Below, piece after piece: positions 1-10,267 of a DNA stretch of 64,000 bases. The position numbers and the translations under genes are program-made. The notes beneath the pieces were generated by a model that was not told the origin of the DNA, made no database searches, and saw only the letters and a list, made by a program, of their open reading frames with translations. The stretch covers positions 124,001 to 188,000 of the forward strand of contig NZ_JAULSC010000004.1 of assembly GCF_030518195.1 (NCBI RefSeq). The letters are read 5' to 3'. The stretch's first letter is position 1; the number at the start of each line of letters is the position of its first letter. Source of the stretch: Nocardioides cremeus (GTDB lineage Bacteria > Actinomycetota > Actinomycetes > Propionibacteriales > Nocardioidaceae).

Positions 1-411
1 CGCGACCGCGGCACCGAGCGACTGGTTGCCGGTGCCCGAGCCGTGGGTGCCGGTGGCCACGGCGCCCGCGGTGGAGATGTGCGGCAGCGAGCCCATGTTG
101 GGCAGCGCCAGGCCGGCTTCGTGCACGGCGCGGGCCACGACGGCGTACCGCTGGCCGCCGCGGACGGTGACCGTGCGCGCGGGCACGTCGACGACGACCG
201 GGTCGGGGAAGCCGGTCGTGCTGAGCAGGGTGCCGTCGGTGTCGCAGAGGTCGTTGAAGGAGTGCCGGGTGCCCAGCACGCGCACCTTCGCGGCCGCCGC
301 GACCTCGCGCTGCACCTCGGCGACGCTGCGGGCCTCCACGAAGCGGCCGGCACGATAGGTGTGCGAGCCCGCCCAGTTGCGGATCAGCCCGACCGGGCCC
401 GCGCCGTTCAC
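1..411 (-). CDS. FAD-linked alditol/sugar-lactone oxidase, N-terminal part only
   Basis: Only the first 137 codons are present; the gene runs off the left edge. The visible part is the front of a PCMH-type FAD-binding domain as in actinobacterial alditol oxidases (AldO/xylitol oxidase): an N-W-A-G motif at residues 12-15, then VRVLGTRHSFN (about 44-53), where His50 sits at the place of the histidine that carries covalent FAD in AldO, then LPNMGSLPHIS and a GTHGSG stretch. Such enzymes oxidise a terminal hydroxyl of polyols or sugar lactones and pass electrons to O2. The GTG start overlaps the tadA stop by 4 bp (GTGA), so it is probably translated from the tadA operon. Substrate cannot be told from this fragment. 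Confidence 0.8.
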   Translation of the reverse strand, partial: MNGAGPVGLIRNWAGSHTYRAGRFVEARSVAEVQREVAAAAKVRVLGTRHSFNDLCDTDGTLLSTTGFPDPVVVDVPARTVTVRGGQRYAVVARAVHEAGLALPNMGSLPHISTAGAVATGTHGSGTGNQSLGAAVA

Positions 412-899
412 GGCGGCGTCCCGGCCCCGCGCTGGGCGGCGAAGAACTCCTGCAGCAGCACGGCCGACTCGTCGGCCAGCACCCCCGCGAGCACCTCGGG
501 CCGGTGGTTGAGGCGGCGGTCGCGCACCACGTCCCAGAGGCTGCCCACCGCCCCGGCCTTGTCGTCGTACGCCGCGAAGACGACGCGCTCGACCCGGCTC
601 AGCACCGCCGCGCCGGCGCACATCGTGCACGGCTCGAGCGTCACCACGAGGGTGCACCCCTCCAGGCGCCACTCGCCGCGGGCCCGCGCCGCCTCACGCA
701 GCGCGACCACCTCGGCGTGCCCGGTGGGATCGGCCTCGGCCTCGCGCACGTTGCGGCCGCGGCCCAGCACGGCACCGGTCGCGTCGACGACCACGGCGCC
801 GATCGGCACGTCGCCGGTGGCCAGCGCGGCGCGCGCCTCGTCGAGGGCAGCGCGCATCTCCGGCTCCCAGGAGCCGGTGGGGCGGGCGGTGGTGCTCAC
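408..899 (-). CDS. tadA: tRNA-specific adenosine deaminase TadA
   Basis: 163 aa. TadA converts adenosine 34 to inosine in the wobble position of tRNA-Arg(ACG) in the cytoplasm. The cytidine-deaminase fold signature is complete: GHAEVVALREAA with zinc ligand His61 and proton-shuttle Glu63, and LEPCTMCAGA with zinc ligands Cys91 and Cys94. The GTG start at 899 overlaps the stop of the upstream gene by 4 bp and gives an N-terminus of normal length; an in-frame upstream extension exists but lies inside the neighbouring gene. It is the middle gene of a minus-strand operon with its usual actinobacterial partner upstream and an FAD oxidase downstream. Confidence 0.95.
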   Translation of the reverse strand: MSTTARPTGSWEPEMRAALDEARAALATGDVPIGAVVVDATGAVLGRGRNVREAEADPTGHAEVVALREAARARGEWRLEGCTLVVTLEPCTMCAGAAVLSRVERVVFAAYDDKAGAVGSLWDVVRDRRLNHRPEVLAGVLADESAVLLQEFFAAQRGAGTPP

Positions 900-1381
900 G
901 CCGAGGTCAGGCCGACCACGTCGTCGAAGAGCTCGCCGAAGCCCAGGCGGCGCGCGACCTCGGAGAGCAGCTCGTCGGGGTAGAGCTCCTCGTCGTCGAT
1001 GAGCTCGGCCATGGTGGCGGCGCTGACGCCCAGGTCGGCGAGCAGCCCCACCTCGCCGGCGGGCTCGGGCTCGTCGTCGTCCTCGGGGTCGGGCAGGTGC
1101 AGGTGCTCGAGCACCGAGGCCGCCAGCTCCCACTCCTCGGCGGCGGTCACGTCGGAGAGCAGCACCCGCGTGGAGCCGCCCGAGACGCGCACCAGCACGA
1201 AGAAGTCCTCGTCGATCGCGACCAGCCCCAGGGTGCCGGCGTCGCCGGGGAAGCGTCGCAGCGCGCTCGCGAGCACGTCGACGTCCTCGAGGTGGTCGTG
1301 GGTCAGCTCCGCGACGACCCACTCGCCGTCGGTGCGGTAGGCCGCCAGCGCGAAGTCGACCTCGTCGAACTGCTCGGCCAT
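896..1381 (-). CDS. tRNA adenosine deaminase-associated protein
   Basis: 161 aa, matching the conserved actinobacterial family named for standing directly before tadA. It has no recognised catalytic motif. The protein is acidic, with a run of Asp/Glu around residues 100-110 (LPDPEDDDEPEPAGE), followed by a small helical tail. The ATG at 1381 begins MAEQFDEVDFA, typical for the family. Translational coupling to tadA through a GTGA overlap suggests the two products are made in fixed ratio, but a physical role in tRNA editing is only implied by the neighbourhood. Confidence 0.85.
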   Translation of the reverse strand: MAEQFDEVDFALAAYRTDGEWVVAELTHDHLEDVDVLASALRRFPGDAGTLGLVAIDEDFFVLVRVSGGSTRVLLSDVTAAEEWELAASVLEHLHLPDPEDDDEPEPAGEVGLLADLGVSAATMAELIDDEELYPDELLSEVARRLGFGELFDDVVGLTSA

Positions 1382-1507
1382 GGGGGCACCCTCCGGGGAC
1401 GGACGAACCACGCTGCTGCACGGACGTGCGGCACTTCCTACAGTGACAGACGTCCGGGTGCGGCGACCAGTCCCTTTCCCGCGCTCCACCCCTCCGGGGA
1501 GGCGCAC

Positions 1508-1513
1508 TAGGGT
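1508..1513 (+). promoter_or_regulatory. -10 box for a leaderless upp transcript
   Basis: TAGGGT fits the actinobacterial TANNNT -10 element and lies 6 nt before the upp ATG, so transcription would begin at or next to the start codon. No Shine-Dalgarno is seen before the ATG, in agreement. Confidence 0.6.
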
Positions 1514-1519
1514 GTCGCC

Positions 1520-2161
1520 ATGCGCACCCACGTCGTGGACCACCCGCTCGTCACCCACAAGCTCACCACGCTGCGGGACCAGGGCACCGACTCGCCGACC
1601 TTCCGGGCGCTGACCGACGAGCTGGTCACCCTGCTGGCCTACGAGGCCACCCGCGACGTGCGGGTCACCACCGTCGAGATCCAGACCCCGGTCTCGGCCG
1701 CCACCGGCGTGCGGCTCGACTCCCCCAAGCCGCTGGTGGTGCCGATCCTGCGCGCCGGGCTGGGCATGCTCGACGGGATGATGCGCCTGCTGCCGACCGC
1801 GGAGGTCGGGTTCCTGGGCATGGTGCGCAACGAGGACACGCTCGAGGCGTCGACGTACGCCGAGCGGCTGCCCGACGACCTGTCGGGTCGCCAGTGCTAC
1901 GTGCTCGACCCGATGCTGGCCACCGGCGGCACCCTGGCCGCGGCGATCCGCTTCCTCACCGACCGCGGCGCCGACCACATCACCGCGATCTGCCTGCTCG
2001 CCGCCCCCGAGGGCTGCGAGCGCCTGGCCGCCGACCTCGAGGACCTCGACGTGCCGGTCACCGTCGTGACCGCGGCCATGGATGAGCGGCTCAACGAGAA
2101 GGGCTACATCGTGCCCGGGCTCGGCGACGCCGGCGACCGGTTGTACGGCGTGGCCCACTGA
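1520..2161 (+). CDS. upp: Uracil phosphoribosyltransferase
   Basis: 213 aa, normal length. Salvages uracil with PRPP to give UMP in the cytoplasm. The PRPP-binding loop is seen as [16 protein letters not shown] (about residues 130-145), and the uracil-binding end as [14 protein letters not shown] near the C-terminus. PILRAGLGM (about 75-83) is also family-typical. It stands alone, divergent from the tadA-associated gene and convergent with pntB; the gap to pntB is filled with palindromic repeats. Start chosen at the ATG preceded by a -10-like box 6 nt upstream. Confidence 0.97.
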   Translation: MRTHVVDHPLVTHKLTTLRDQGTDSPTFRALTDELVTLLAYEATRDVRVTTVEIQTPVSAATGVRLDSPKPLVVPILRAGLGMLDGMMRLLPTAEVGFLGMVRNEDTLEASTYAERLPDDLSGRQCYVLDPMLATGGTLAAAIRFLTDRGADHITAICLLAAPEGCERLAADLEDLDVPVTVVTAAMDERLNEKGYIVPGLGDAGDRLYGVAH

Positions 2162-2186
2162 GCCACCCTGCCCCACCCACGGTGGG

Positions 2187-2271
2187 TTTCATCGGCCGGC
2201 CGATGGAACTGGCGGGTGGACGATAAAATTTCATCGGCCACCCAGGAGCTTCGTCGGCCGGCCGATGAAAC
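2187..2271. repeat. Palindromic intergenic repeats between upp and pntB
   Basis: Three copies of a TTTCATCGGCC-type half-site lie in the convergent gap. The first (2187-2208) and third (2250-2271) are near-perfect palindromes around CGGCCGGCCG; the middle (2229-2240) is a single half beside an unusually AT-rich patch (GATAAAATTT). They could fold as hairpins acting as a two-way terminator. Confidence 0.6.
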
Positions 2272-2286
2272 TCCCCCGGGCGGTCC

Positions 2287-3657
2287 TCAGAGCGACTTGA
2301 CCGCGGCGAGCAGCTTGGCCAGCGAGTCCTTGGCGTCACCGAAGAGCAGGGTGGTGCGGGGGTCGAAGAGCAGCTCGTTCTCGATGCCGGCGAAGCCCGG
2401 GCGCATCGAGCGCTTGAGGAAGACCACCTGCCGAGCCTGGTCGACGTCGAGGATCGGCATCCCGTAGATCGGCGCCGAGGGCGTGGTGCGCGCGGCCGGG
2501 TTGACCACGTCGTTGGCGCCGACGACCAGCACGACGTCGGTCTGCTTGAACTCGCCGTTGATGTCGTCCATCTCGGCGAGCTGCTCGTAGGGCACCTGGG
2601 CCTCGGCGAGGAGCACGTTCATGTGGCCGGGCATCCGCCCGGCGACGGGGTGGATGGCGTAGTCGACCTTCGCCCCGCGGGCCAGCAGCAGCTCGACGAG
2701 CTCGCGCAGCGTGTGCTGGGCCTGGGCCACGGCGAGCCCGTAGCCGGGCACCACGATGACGCGGTCGGCGTAGGCCAGCAGGATCGCGACGTCCTCGGGA
2801 CCCGAGGAGCGCACCGGGCGGTCGGAGGCCTCGCCGGCGCCGAGCGTCGAGCCGCCGCGCAGCGCCCCGAAGAGGATGTTGGCCACCGAGCGGCCCATCG
2901 CCCGCGCCATCAGCAGGGTCAGGAAGGTGCCGGCGGCGCCGACCAGGGTGCCGCCGACCAGCAGCACGACGCTGCCGAGCACGTAGCCGCCCGCGGCGAC
3001 CGTCAGGCCGGTGAAGGCGTTGAGCAGCGAGATCACGATCGGTACGTCGGCCCCGCCGACCGGCAGCACCAGCAGGACGCCCAGCGCCAGGCCGACCAGG
3101 GCCAGCACGACACCGAGCGCCAGCGACGCCTCGAGCACCACCAGCACCGAGAGCCCGACGCCGCCCAGCAGCGCGGCTGCGAACGCGACCGGGAGCCCGG
3201 GGAAGACCACCGGGCGCGAGGTCATCAGCTCCTGCAGCTTGGCGAAGGTGATCGCCGAGCCGGCGAAGGAGACCGAGCCGACCACGATCGTGAACGCCGT
3301 CGCGACGAGGTCGAAGGCGGGGGTGCCCGCACCCATGTGCTGCAGCTCCAGCAGCGCCACCAGGGCCGCCGCGCCACCGCCGACGCCGTTGAAGAGCGCC
3401 ACCATCTGGGGCATCTGGGTCATCTGGACCTTGCGCGCGCCCACGACGCCGACGCCGGAGCCCACCGCGATCGCGGCCAGCATCTGCGGCACGTGGTCGA
3501 GCTCGAGGTAGAGGAACGGCACCGTCACCGCGACCACGGCGCCGCCCGCGCCGACGAGGTTGCCCAGCCGCGCGGTGCGCGGGCCGGAGAGCCCCTTGAG
3601 GGCCAGCACGAAGCAGACCGCGCAGCCCAGGTAGACCAGCTGCACCCAGGTCGGCAT
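2287..3657 (-). CDS. pntB: NAD(P) transhydrogenase subunit beta
   Basis: 456 aa, usual length. Membrane subunit of the proton-translocating transhydrogenase, which makes NADPH from NADH using the proton gradient. The N-terminal two thirds is a series of about eight or nine hydrophobic helices; the C-terminal domain III binds NADP(H), with the fingerprint VIVVPGYGLAVAQAQH and later VVGANDVVNPAA plus YGMPILDVDQA. Its ATG overlaps the stop of pntAB (ATGA), so it is the last gene of the pntAA-pntAB-pntB operon. Confidence 0.97.
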   Translation of the reverse strand: MPTWVQLVYLGCAVCFVLALKGLSGPRTARLGNLVGAGGAVVAVTVPFLYLELDHVPQMLAAIAVGSGVGVVGARKVQMTQMPQMVALFNGVGGGAAALVALLELQHMGAGTPAFDLVATAFTIVVGSVSFAGSAITFAKLQELMTSRPVVFPGLPVAFAAALLGGVGLSVLVVLEASLALGVVLALVGLALGVLLVLPVGGADVPIVISLLNAFTGLTVAAGGYVLGSVVLLVGGTLVGAAGTFLTLLMARAMGRSVANILFGALRGGSTLGAGEASDRPVRSSGPEDVAILLAYADRVIVVPGYGLAVAQAQHTLRELVELLLARGAKVDYAIHPVAGRMPGHMNVLLAEAQVPYEQLAEMDDINGEFKQTDVVLVVGANDVVNPAARTTPSAPIYGMPILDVDQARQVVFLKRSMRPGFAGIENELLFDPRTTLLFGDAKDSLAKLLAAVKSL

Positions 3658-3971
3658 CAGCGCTCCGTCCGCTCGGCGGGCGCGGGGCGCGGCTTGCGGC
3701 GCGAGAACATCTGCAGCATCCGGTCGGTGACCACGAACCCGCCGACCATGTTGATCGCGGCCAGCACGATCGCGACGAGCCCGACGACCAGCGCCACGGT
3801 GGACTCGGTGGTGCCGGTGACGATCACCGCGCCGAGCAGGATGATCCCGTGGATCGCGTTGGCCCCCGACATCAGCGGCGTGTGCAGCGTCGAGGAGACC
3901 TTCGAGATCACCTCGGTGCCCACGAAGACGCTGAGCACGAAGATGGTCAGCCAGACCACGCCCTCGCTCAC
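3657..3971 (-). CDS. pntAB: NAD(P) transhydrogenase subunit alpha part 2 (membrane)
   Basis: 104 aa. Small membrane half of the split alpha subunit found in actinobacteria; it supplies membrane helices beside PntB. Three hydrophobic segments are visible (about 5-22, 38-58, 62-83), with the conserved HTPLMSGANAIHGI stretch between the first two. The C-terminus is short and basic. A GTG start overlaps the pntAA stop (GTGA) and is preceded by GGGGAGGT, a strong ribosome-binding site. Confidence 0.95.
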   Translation of the reverse strand: MSEGVVWLTIFVLSVFVGTEVISKVSSTLHTPLMSGANAIHGIILLGAVIVTGTTESTVALVVGLVAIVLAAINMVGGFVVTDRMLQMFSRRKPRPAPAERTER

Positions 3972-5107
3972 TGGACCTCCCCTTCCGCCGGGCCCTCGAC
4001 GAGCACCCGGGTCGGCTCGTGCCGGATCACGCCGGCGTGGGTCACGCAGGCGCCGGCCAGGATCTCGTCGTCGAGGTCGAGCACCAGCTCACCCTCGGGC
4101 GCCAGCAGCGTGACCAGGTTGACGACGTTCTGGGCGTAGAGCCGCGAGGCCGGGCCGGGCATCTGGGACGGCACGTTGCGCCCGCCCCACACCTGGGCGT
4201 GCCCGATGCGCACCACGTCGCCGGCGACGACGCCCTCGACGTTGCCGCCCGAGTCGGCCGCGAGGTCGACCACGACCGAGCCCGCTCGCATCTGCTCGAC
4301 CATCGCCCGCGTCACCAGCACCGGGGCGGTGCGCCCGGGCACGGCCGCGGTGGTGATCAGCCCGTCGGCGTTGGCGACGTACGGCGCCAGCAGCTCGCGC
4401 TGCAGCCGCGAGCGCTCCTCGCTCATCTCGCGGGCGTAGCCGCCGGCGCCCTCGAGGGTGGGCAGGTCGAGCTCGATGGCCTGCGCGCCCATCGAGCGGA
4501 TCTCCTCGGCGGCGGCCGCGCGCACGTCGTAGGCCTTGACGACGGCGCCGAGGCGCTTGGCGGTCGCGATCGCCTGCAGGCCCGCGACGCCGGCGCCGAG
4601 CACCACGACCTCGGCCGGCGGGACGGTGCCCGCGGCGGTCATGTTGAGCGGGAAGAAGCGGCGCAGCAGGCCGGCGCAGACGATCGCGCAGCGGTAGCCG
4701 GCCACCAGTGACTGCGACGACAGCGCGTCCATCGACTGGGCGCGCGAGATGCGCGGCACCAGCTCCATCGCCAGGCTGGTCACCGACAGGTCGCGCAGGT
4801 CGCGCACCAGGTCGGGCTCGAGCGCCGTCGGCAGGAACGAGACCGTGACGGCGCCGCTGGGCAGGCGCCGGGCGGCCTCGCGGGTCAGCGGCTGCACCGA
4901 GAGCACCAGCCCGGCGTCGGGCAGCGGGTCGTCGACGACGCTCGCGCCCGCCTCGGCGTACGCCGCGTCGTCGGCCAGCGCGCCCAGCCCGGCGCCGGTC
5001 TCGACCAGCACCTCGTGGCCCAGCGCGGTCAGCTTGGCGACGAGCTCGGGCACCAGCGCCACCCGGGCCTCGGACTCCCGTGTCTCGCGCACGACTGCGA
5101 CTCTCAC
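3968..5107 (-). CDS. pntAA: NAD(P) transhydrogenase subunit alpha part 1 (soluble NAD-binding)
   Basis: 379 aa from the GTG at 5107. Soluble domain I that binds NAD(H) and transfers hydride to PntB domain III. It begins with the alanine-dehydrogenase/PNT N-terminal domain (VAVVRETRESEARVALVP), contains a Rossmann dinucleotide fold at VVVLGAGVAGLQA, and RSMGAQAIELDL-type sequence after it. A TTG nine bases further upstream (5116) is also in frame, but it overlaps a TAGGTT -10 box that lies 7 nt before the GTG, so I prefer the GTG and a leaderless message. First gene of the pnt operon. Confidence 0.93.
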   Translation of the reverse strand: MRVAVVRETRESEARVALVPELVAKLTALGHEVLVETGAGLGALADDAAYAEAGASVVDDPLPDAGLVLSVQPLTREAARRLPSGAVTVSFLPTALEPDLVRDLRDLSVTSLAMELVPRISRAQSMDALSSQSLVAGYRCAIVCAGLLRRFFPLNMTAAGTVPPAEVVVLGAGVAGLQAIATAKRLGAVVKAYDVRAAAAEEIRSMGAQAIELDLPTLEGAGGYAREMSEERSRLQRELLAPYVANADGLITTAAVPGRTAPVLVTRAMVEQMRAGSVVVDLAADSGGNVEGVVAGDVVRIGHAQVWGGRNVPSQMPGPASRLYAQNVVNLVTLLAPEGELVLDLDDEILAGACVTHAGVIRHEPTRVLVEGPAEGEVQ

Positions 5108-5114
5108 CCTGGTC

Positions 5115-5120
5115 AACCTA
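5115..5120 (-). promoter_or_regulatory. -10 box for the pnt operon
   Basis: TAGGTT on the minus strand lies 7 nt before the GTG at 5107, arguing for a leaderless pntAA message and for that start over the upstream TTG at 5116. Confidence 0.55.
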
Positions 5121-5144
5121 GGGGAGATCGCCGACGCCCGCGCG

Positions 5145-5711
5145 TCACTCGCCGGAGCCGACCCCGACGTGTTCGAGCACCTCGTGGCGGGGTCGGCGCC
5201 GGGCGCCCTGGCCCAGGTGCGAGGCCACCAGCGCCACGCTGGTCGCCCGCCAGGCGGGCCCGCGGTAGCCGTCGAGCAGGCGCACCCAGTCGTCGACGTG
5301 GTCGGCGCGCCGCAGCCGGGCCACCGTCACGTGCGGGCGGAAGCGCTGGCCGTCGACCCGCGCACCGCTGACCGCGCCCGCGGTGCGGCAGCCCGCGGCC
5401 AGGCGTTCCAGCTCCTCGTGGGGCTCGGCGTCGACACCGGCCCACAGCACCCGCGCCGCGGCGGGGTCCGGGAACGCGCCGCCCCCGGCCACGCGGGCCT
5501 CGACCGGCGTACGCCGCGCGGCCGCGGAGCGCAGCCGCTCGACCACCTCGTCGAGGCGCCACTCCTCGACGTCGCCGTAGAAGGCCAGGGTGACGTGGAG
5601 GTGCTCGGCCAGGCTCCACCGGAAGTCTGCGGCCCCGCGCCGCACCTCCAGGAACGCATCGAGGTGCTCGACCGCCTCGGTCGGTGGCACCAGTGCAGCG
5701 AAGAGACGCAC
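5145..5711 (-). CDS. thpR: RNA 2',3'-cyclic phosphodiesterase (2H family)
   Basis: 188 aa. Member of the 2H phosphoesterase family formerly called 2'-5' RNA ligase; these open 2',3'-cyclic phosphates at RNA ends. Both catalytic HxTx motifs are present, HVTL at residues 39-42 and HVTV at 127-130, at the normal spacing. The family opening VRLFAALVPP is at the GTG start. It is a separate transcript: a TAGGTT box lies 6 nt upstream of the GTG. The physiological substrate of bacterial members is uncertain. Confidence 0.92.
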   Translation of the reverse strand: MRLFAALVPPTEAVEHLDAFLEVRRGAADFRWSLAEHLHVTLAFYGDVEEWRLDEVVERLRSAAARRTPVEARVAGGGAFPDPAAARVLWAGVDAEPHEELERLAAGCRTAGAVSGARVDGQRFRPHVTVARLRRADHVDDWVRLLDGYRGPAWRATSVALVASHLGQGARRRPRHEVLEHVGVGSGE

Positions 5712-5717
5712 CCCGCC

Positions 5718-5723
5718 AACCTA
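5718..5723 (-). promoter_or_regulatory. -10 box for a leaderless thpR transcript
   Basis: TAGGTT on the minus strand, 6 nt before the thpR GTG start; no ribosome-binding site is visible. Confidence 0.55.
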
Positions 5724-5737
5724 GCCCCGACCGCCCG

Positions 5738-5871
5738 CCGTGGGTCGAGCAGCGAGGGCCGAAGGCTCGAGCGTCGTCGAGACCCCGCAACCACCCGGCG
5801 TACGGCGAGCGCGCACCTCACCGGGTCTCGGCGACGCTCCTCGCTGGCGCTCGTCGCTGCTCGACCGACGG
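5738..5871. repeat. Long imperfect inverted repeat (REP-like)
   Basis: Two arms of about 49 bp (5738-5786 and 5823-5871) are inverted copies of each other. The outer ends match best (GGGTCTCGRCGACGCTC and TCGCTGCTCGACC); the middle of each arm differs. They flank a 36-bp spacer and fill the gap between the VIT1-type gene and thpR. A transcript would form a long hairpin. The arrangement resembles dispersed palindromic elements rather than an operator. Confidence 0.6.
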
Positions 5872-5878
5872 AGGTGGG

Positions 5879-6619
5879 TCAGACGACGTGGGCGCCGAGG
5901 AGGGTGCCGATCAGGTAGGTGACGGCCATGGCGAAGAGGCCGCCGCCGACGTTGCGCAGCACGGCACGGCCGGTGGGGCCGTAGCCCAGCTTGGCGCTGG
6001 CCCAGCCGGTGAGGGCCAGGGCCAGCGCGACCGCGCCCATGGTGACGCCGACGCGCAGGTCGGCGACGACGAGGAGGATGGTCAGCAGCGGGAGCAGCGC
6101 TCCCAGGGTGAAGGAGAGCATCGAGGCCCACGCCGCGTGCCAGGCGCTGGTCAGCTCGTCGGGGTCGATCCCGAGCTCGGCCTCGGCGTGCGCGCCCAGC
6201 GCGTCGTGGGCGGTGAGCTGGGTCGCGACCCGGAGGGCGAGGTCCTCGTCGAGGCCCTTGCCGACGTAGATGGCGGCCAGCTCGGCGAGCTCCTCCTCGG
6301 GCTCCTCCTCGAGCTCGCGCCGCTCCTTCTCCAGCAGCGCGCGCTCGGAGTCGCTCTGGGTGCTGACCGAGACGTACTCCCCCGCACCCATGCTCAACGC
6401 GCCGGCCACCACGGCGGCGACACCGGCGACGAGGATCGCGTTGCGTTCGGTGGTGGCGCCCGCGACGCCGACCACGACGCCGGCGGTCGAGACGATCCCG
6501 TCGTTGGCGCCGAGCACGGCGGCCCGCAGCCAGTTCAGGCGCGAGCTGATGCCCCCGCCGTGCGGCTCGTCGTCGTGCGGGCCGACATCGATCGGGGCGT
6601 GCTCGAGGTCGGAGGTCAT
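5879..6619 (-). CDS. VIT1/CCC1 family metal transporter
   Basis: 246 aa. Predicted Fe2+/Mn2+ transporter of the plasma membrane. The family signature is clear: LGANDGIVSTAGVVVGVAGA at about residues 33-52 (first helix), then LSMGAGEYVSVSTQSD ending the second. A charged cytoplasmic stretch rich in Glu (about 88-115, ERRELEEEPEEELAEL) sits where plant and yeast members bind metal. Three hydrophobic segments follow near the C-terminus. The ATG at 6619 is preferred over an in-frame start 36 bp upstream. It appears to be a single-gene transcript. Ion specificity is not readable. Confidence 0.88.
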   Translation of the reverse strand: MTSDLEHAPIDVGPHDDEPHGGGISSRLNWLRAAVLGANDGIVSTAGVVVGVAGATTERNAILVAGVAAVVAGALSMGAGEYVSVSTQSDSERALLEKERRELEEEPEEELAELAAIYVGKGLDEDLALRVATQLTAHDALGAHAEAELGIDPDELTSAWHAAWASMLSFTLGALLPLLTILLVVADLRVGVTMGAVALALALTGWASAKLGYGPTGRAVLRNVGGGLFAMAVTYLIGTLLGAHVV

Positions 6620-6706
6620 GGGCCCATCATCGACGGGCCCACGACCCCCTCGCAACGAAGGTGAGGCTCTGCTGGGCGGCCCCGGTCACACCCCGGGCCA
6701 CCCCGC

Positions 6707-7852
6707 TCAGAGGCCGAGATCGCGGCCGATGAGCTCCTTCATGATCTCGTTGGAGCCGGCCCAGATCTTCGAGACGCGGGCGTCGCGCCAGGCGCGGGCC
6801 ACGCGGTACTCGTTCATGAAGCCGTAGCCGCCGTGCAGCTGCACGCAGTGGTCGAGCACGTCGTTCTGCACCTGGCTGCTCCACCACTTGGCCTTGGCCG
6901 CGTCGACCGGGGTCAGCTCGCCCTTGTCGTGGGCCACGACGCACTGGTCGACGTAGGCCTCGGCGACCTCGATGGCGGTGAACTGCTCGGCGAGCAGGAA
7001 CTTGTTGTGCTGGAACTGTCCGATCGACTGGCCGAAGGCCTTGCGGTCCTTGGTGTACTGCAGCGTCTCGACCAGGATCTGCTTGGCGTGGTGCACGTTG
7101 GAGATCGCGCAGCCCAGGCGCTCCTGGGGCAGCTTCTGCATCATCGCGATGAAGCCGCCACCGAGCTCGCCGATGACGTGGTCGTCGCCCAGGCGCACGT
7201 TCTCGAAGAACAGCTCGGCGGTGTCGGACTCGTCCTGGCCGACCTTGTCGAGCTTGCGCCCACGGCTGAAGCCCGGGGCGTCGGACGGGATGGCGAACAG
7301 CGTGATGCCGCGCGCGCCCTTCTCGGGGTCGGTGCGCACCGCGGTGATCACCAGGTCGGCGGAGTAGCCGTTGGTGATGAAGGTCTTGGAGCCGTTGATG
7401 ACCCACTGGTCGCCGTCGCGCACGGCGGTGGTCTTCAGCGCGGCCAGGTCGGAGCCGCCGGAGGGCTCGGTCATGCCGATGGCCAGCAGGATCTCGCCGG
7501 CCGCGACGCCGGGCAGCCAGCGCTGCTTCTGCTCCTCGGTGCCGAGCTCGACGATGTACGGCGCGGTGATGTCGGCGTGGATGCCCCAGCACGAGCCCAG
7601 CGCCGCGTTGACCTTGTTGAGCTCCTCGGCCGCGACCGCGTTGAACCGGTAGTCCCCGGCGCCGACGCCGCCGTACTCCTCGGGGATCTCCAGGCCCAGG
7701 AAGCCCTGCTTGCCGGCCTCGAGCCAGAACTCGCGCGGCAGGGCCTTGTCGGCCGCGTGCTGCTCGACGTTCGGGATCACCGAACGCTCCAGGAACTCGC
7801 GCACAGACGCGCGGAAGGCCTCGTGGTCCTCGTCAAAGATGCTCCGCTTCAT
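6707..7852 (-). CDS. Acyl-CoA dehydrogenase, long-chain (LCAD-like)
   Basis: 381 aa. FAD enzyme of beta-oxidation. The FAD/substrate loop MTEPSGGSDLAALKTTA is at about 127-143. The C-terminus WAGSNEIMKELIGRDLGL lacks the Glu that MCAD-type enzymes have in their Y-E-G-T motif (here W-A-G-S). Instead Glu244 in KLPQERLGCAI aligns with the catalytic Glu of long-chain acyl-CoA dehydrogenase, so the enzyme should be active and LCAD-like. The ATG at 7852 is chosen because a TAGCAT box lies 7 nt upstream; an ATG nine bases earlier is also in frame. Divergent from glgX; a palindrome covers the -10 box. Confidence 0.92.
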   Translation of the reverse strand: MKRSIFDEDHEAFRASVREFLERSVIPNVEQHAADKALPREFWLEAGKQGFLGLEIPEEYGGVGAGDYRFNAVAAEELNKVNAALGSCWGIHADITAPYIVELGTEEQKQRWLPGVAAGEILLAIGMTEPSGGSDLAALKTTAVRDGDQWVINGSKTFITNGYSADLVITAVRTDPEKGARGITLFAIPSDAPGFSRGRKLDKVGQDESDTAELFFENVRLGDDHVIGELGGGFIAMMQKLPQERLGCAISNVHHAKQILVETLQYTKDRKAFGQSIGQFQHNKFLLAEQFTAIEVAEAYVDQCVVAHDKGELTPVDAAKAKWWSSQVQNDVLDHCVQLHGGYGFMNEYRVARAWRDARVSKIWAGSNEIMKELIGRDLGL

Positions 7853-7859
7853 GTCACAC

Positions 7860-7876
7860 ATGCTACCGGCGGGTAG
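7860..7876 (-). promoter_or_regulatory. Leaderless promoter with overlapping palindromic operator
   Basis: TAGCAT (7860-7865, minus strand) fits a -10 box 7 nt before the acyl-CoA dehydrogenase ATG. It overlaps the perfect inverted repeat CTACC-GGCG-GGTAG (7863-7876). A TetR-type repressor bound there would block the promoter. No regulator gene is adjacent, so it would act in trans. Confidence 0.5.
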
Positions 7877-8049
7877 GGCGTGTGGCACAGCAGCGAGCGG
7901 GGAAGGCCCCCTTGCGGGTGGAGGGACGCCGCCGCAGACCGTGCTTTGATCGTTCCAAGACCCGCTCGAGCAGCCCGCTCGACCACACCGCACGACACCG
8001 CAGCACGACACCGCACCAGCCGCCGCGGCGGCAGAGGGAGCAGCACCCC

Positions 8050-10266
<2,217 letters not shown>

Positions 10267-10267
10267 C

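Noticed and set aside
7882..8049. A longer glgX with 56 extra N-terminal residues
   Set aside because: The extension is Arg/Ser/His-rich without similarity to the family, and a good ribosome-binding site precedes the ATG at 8050.
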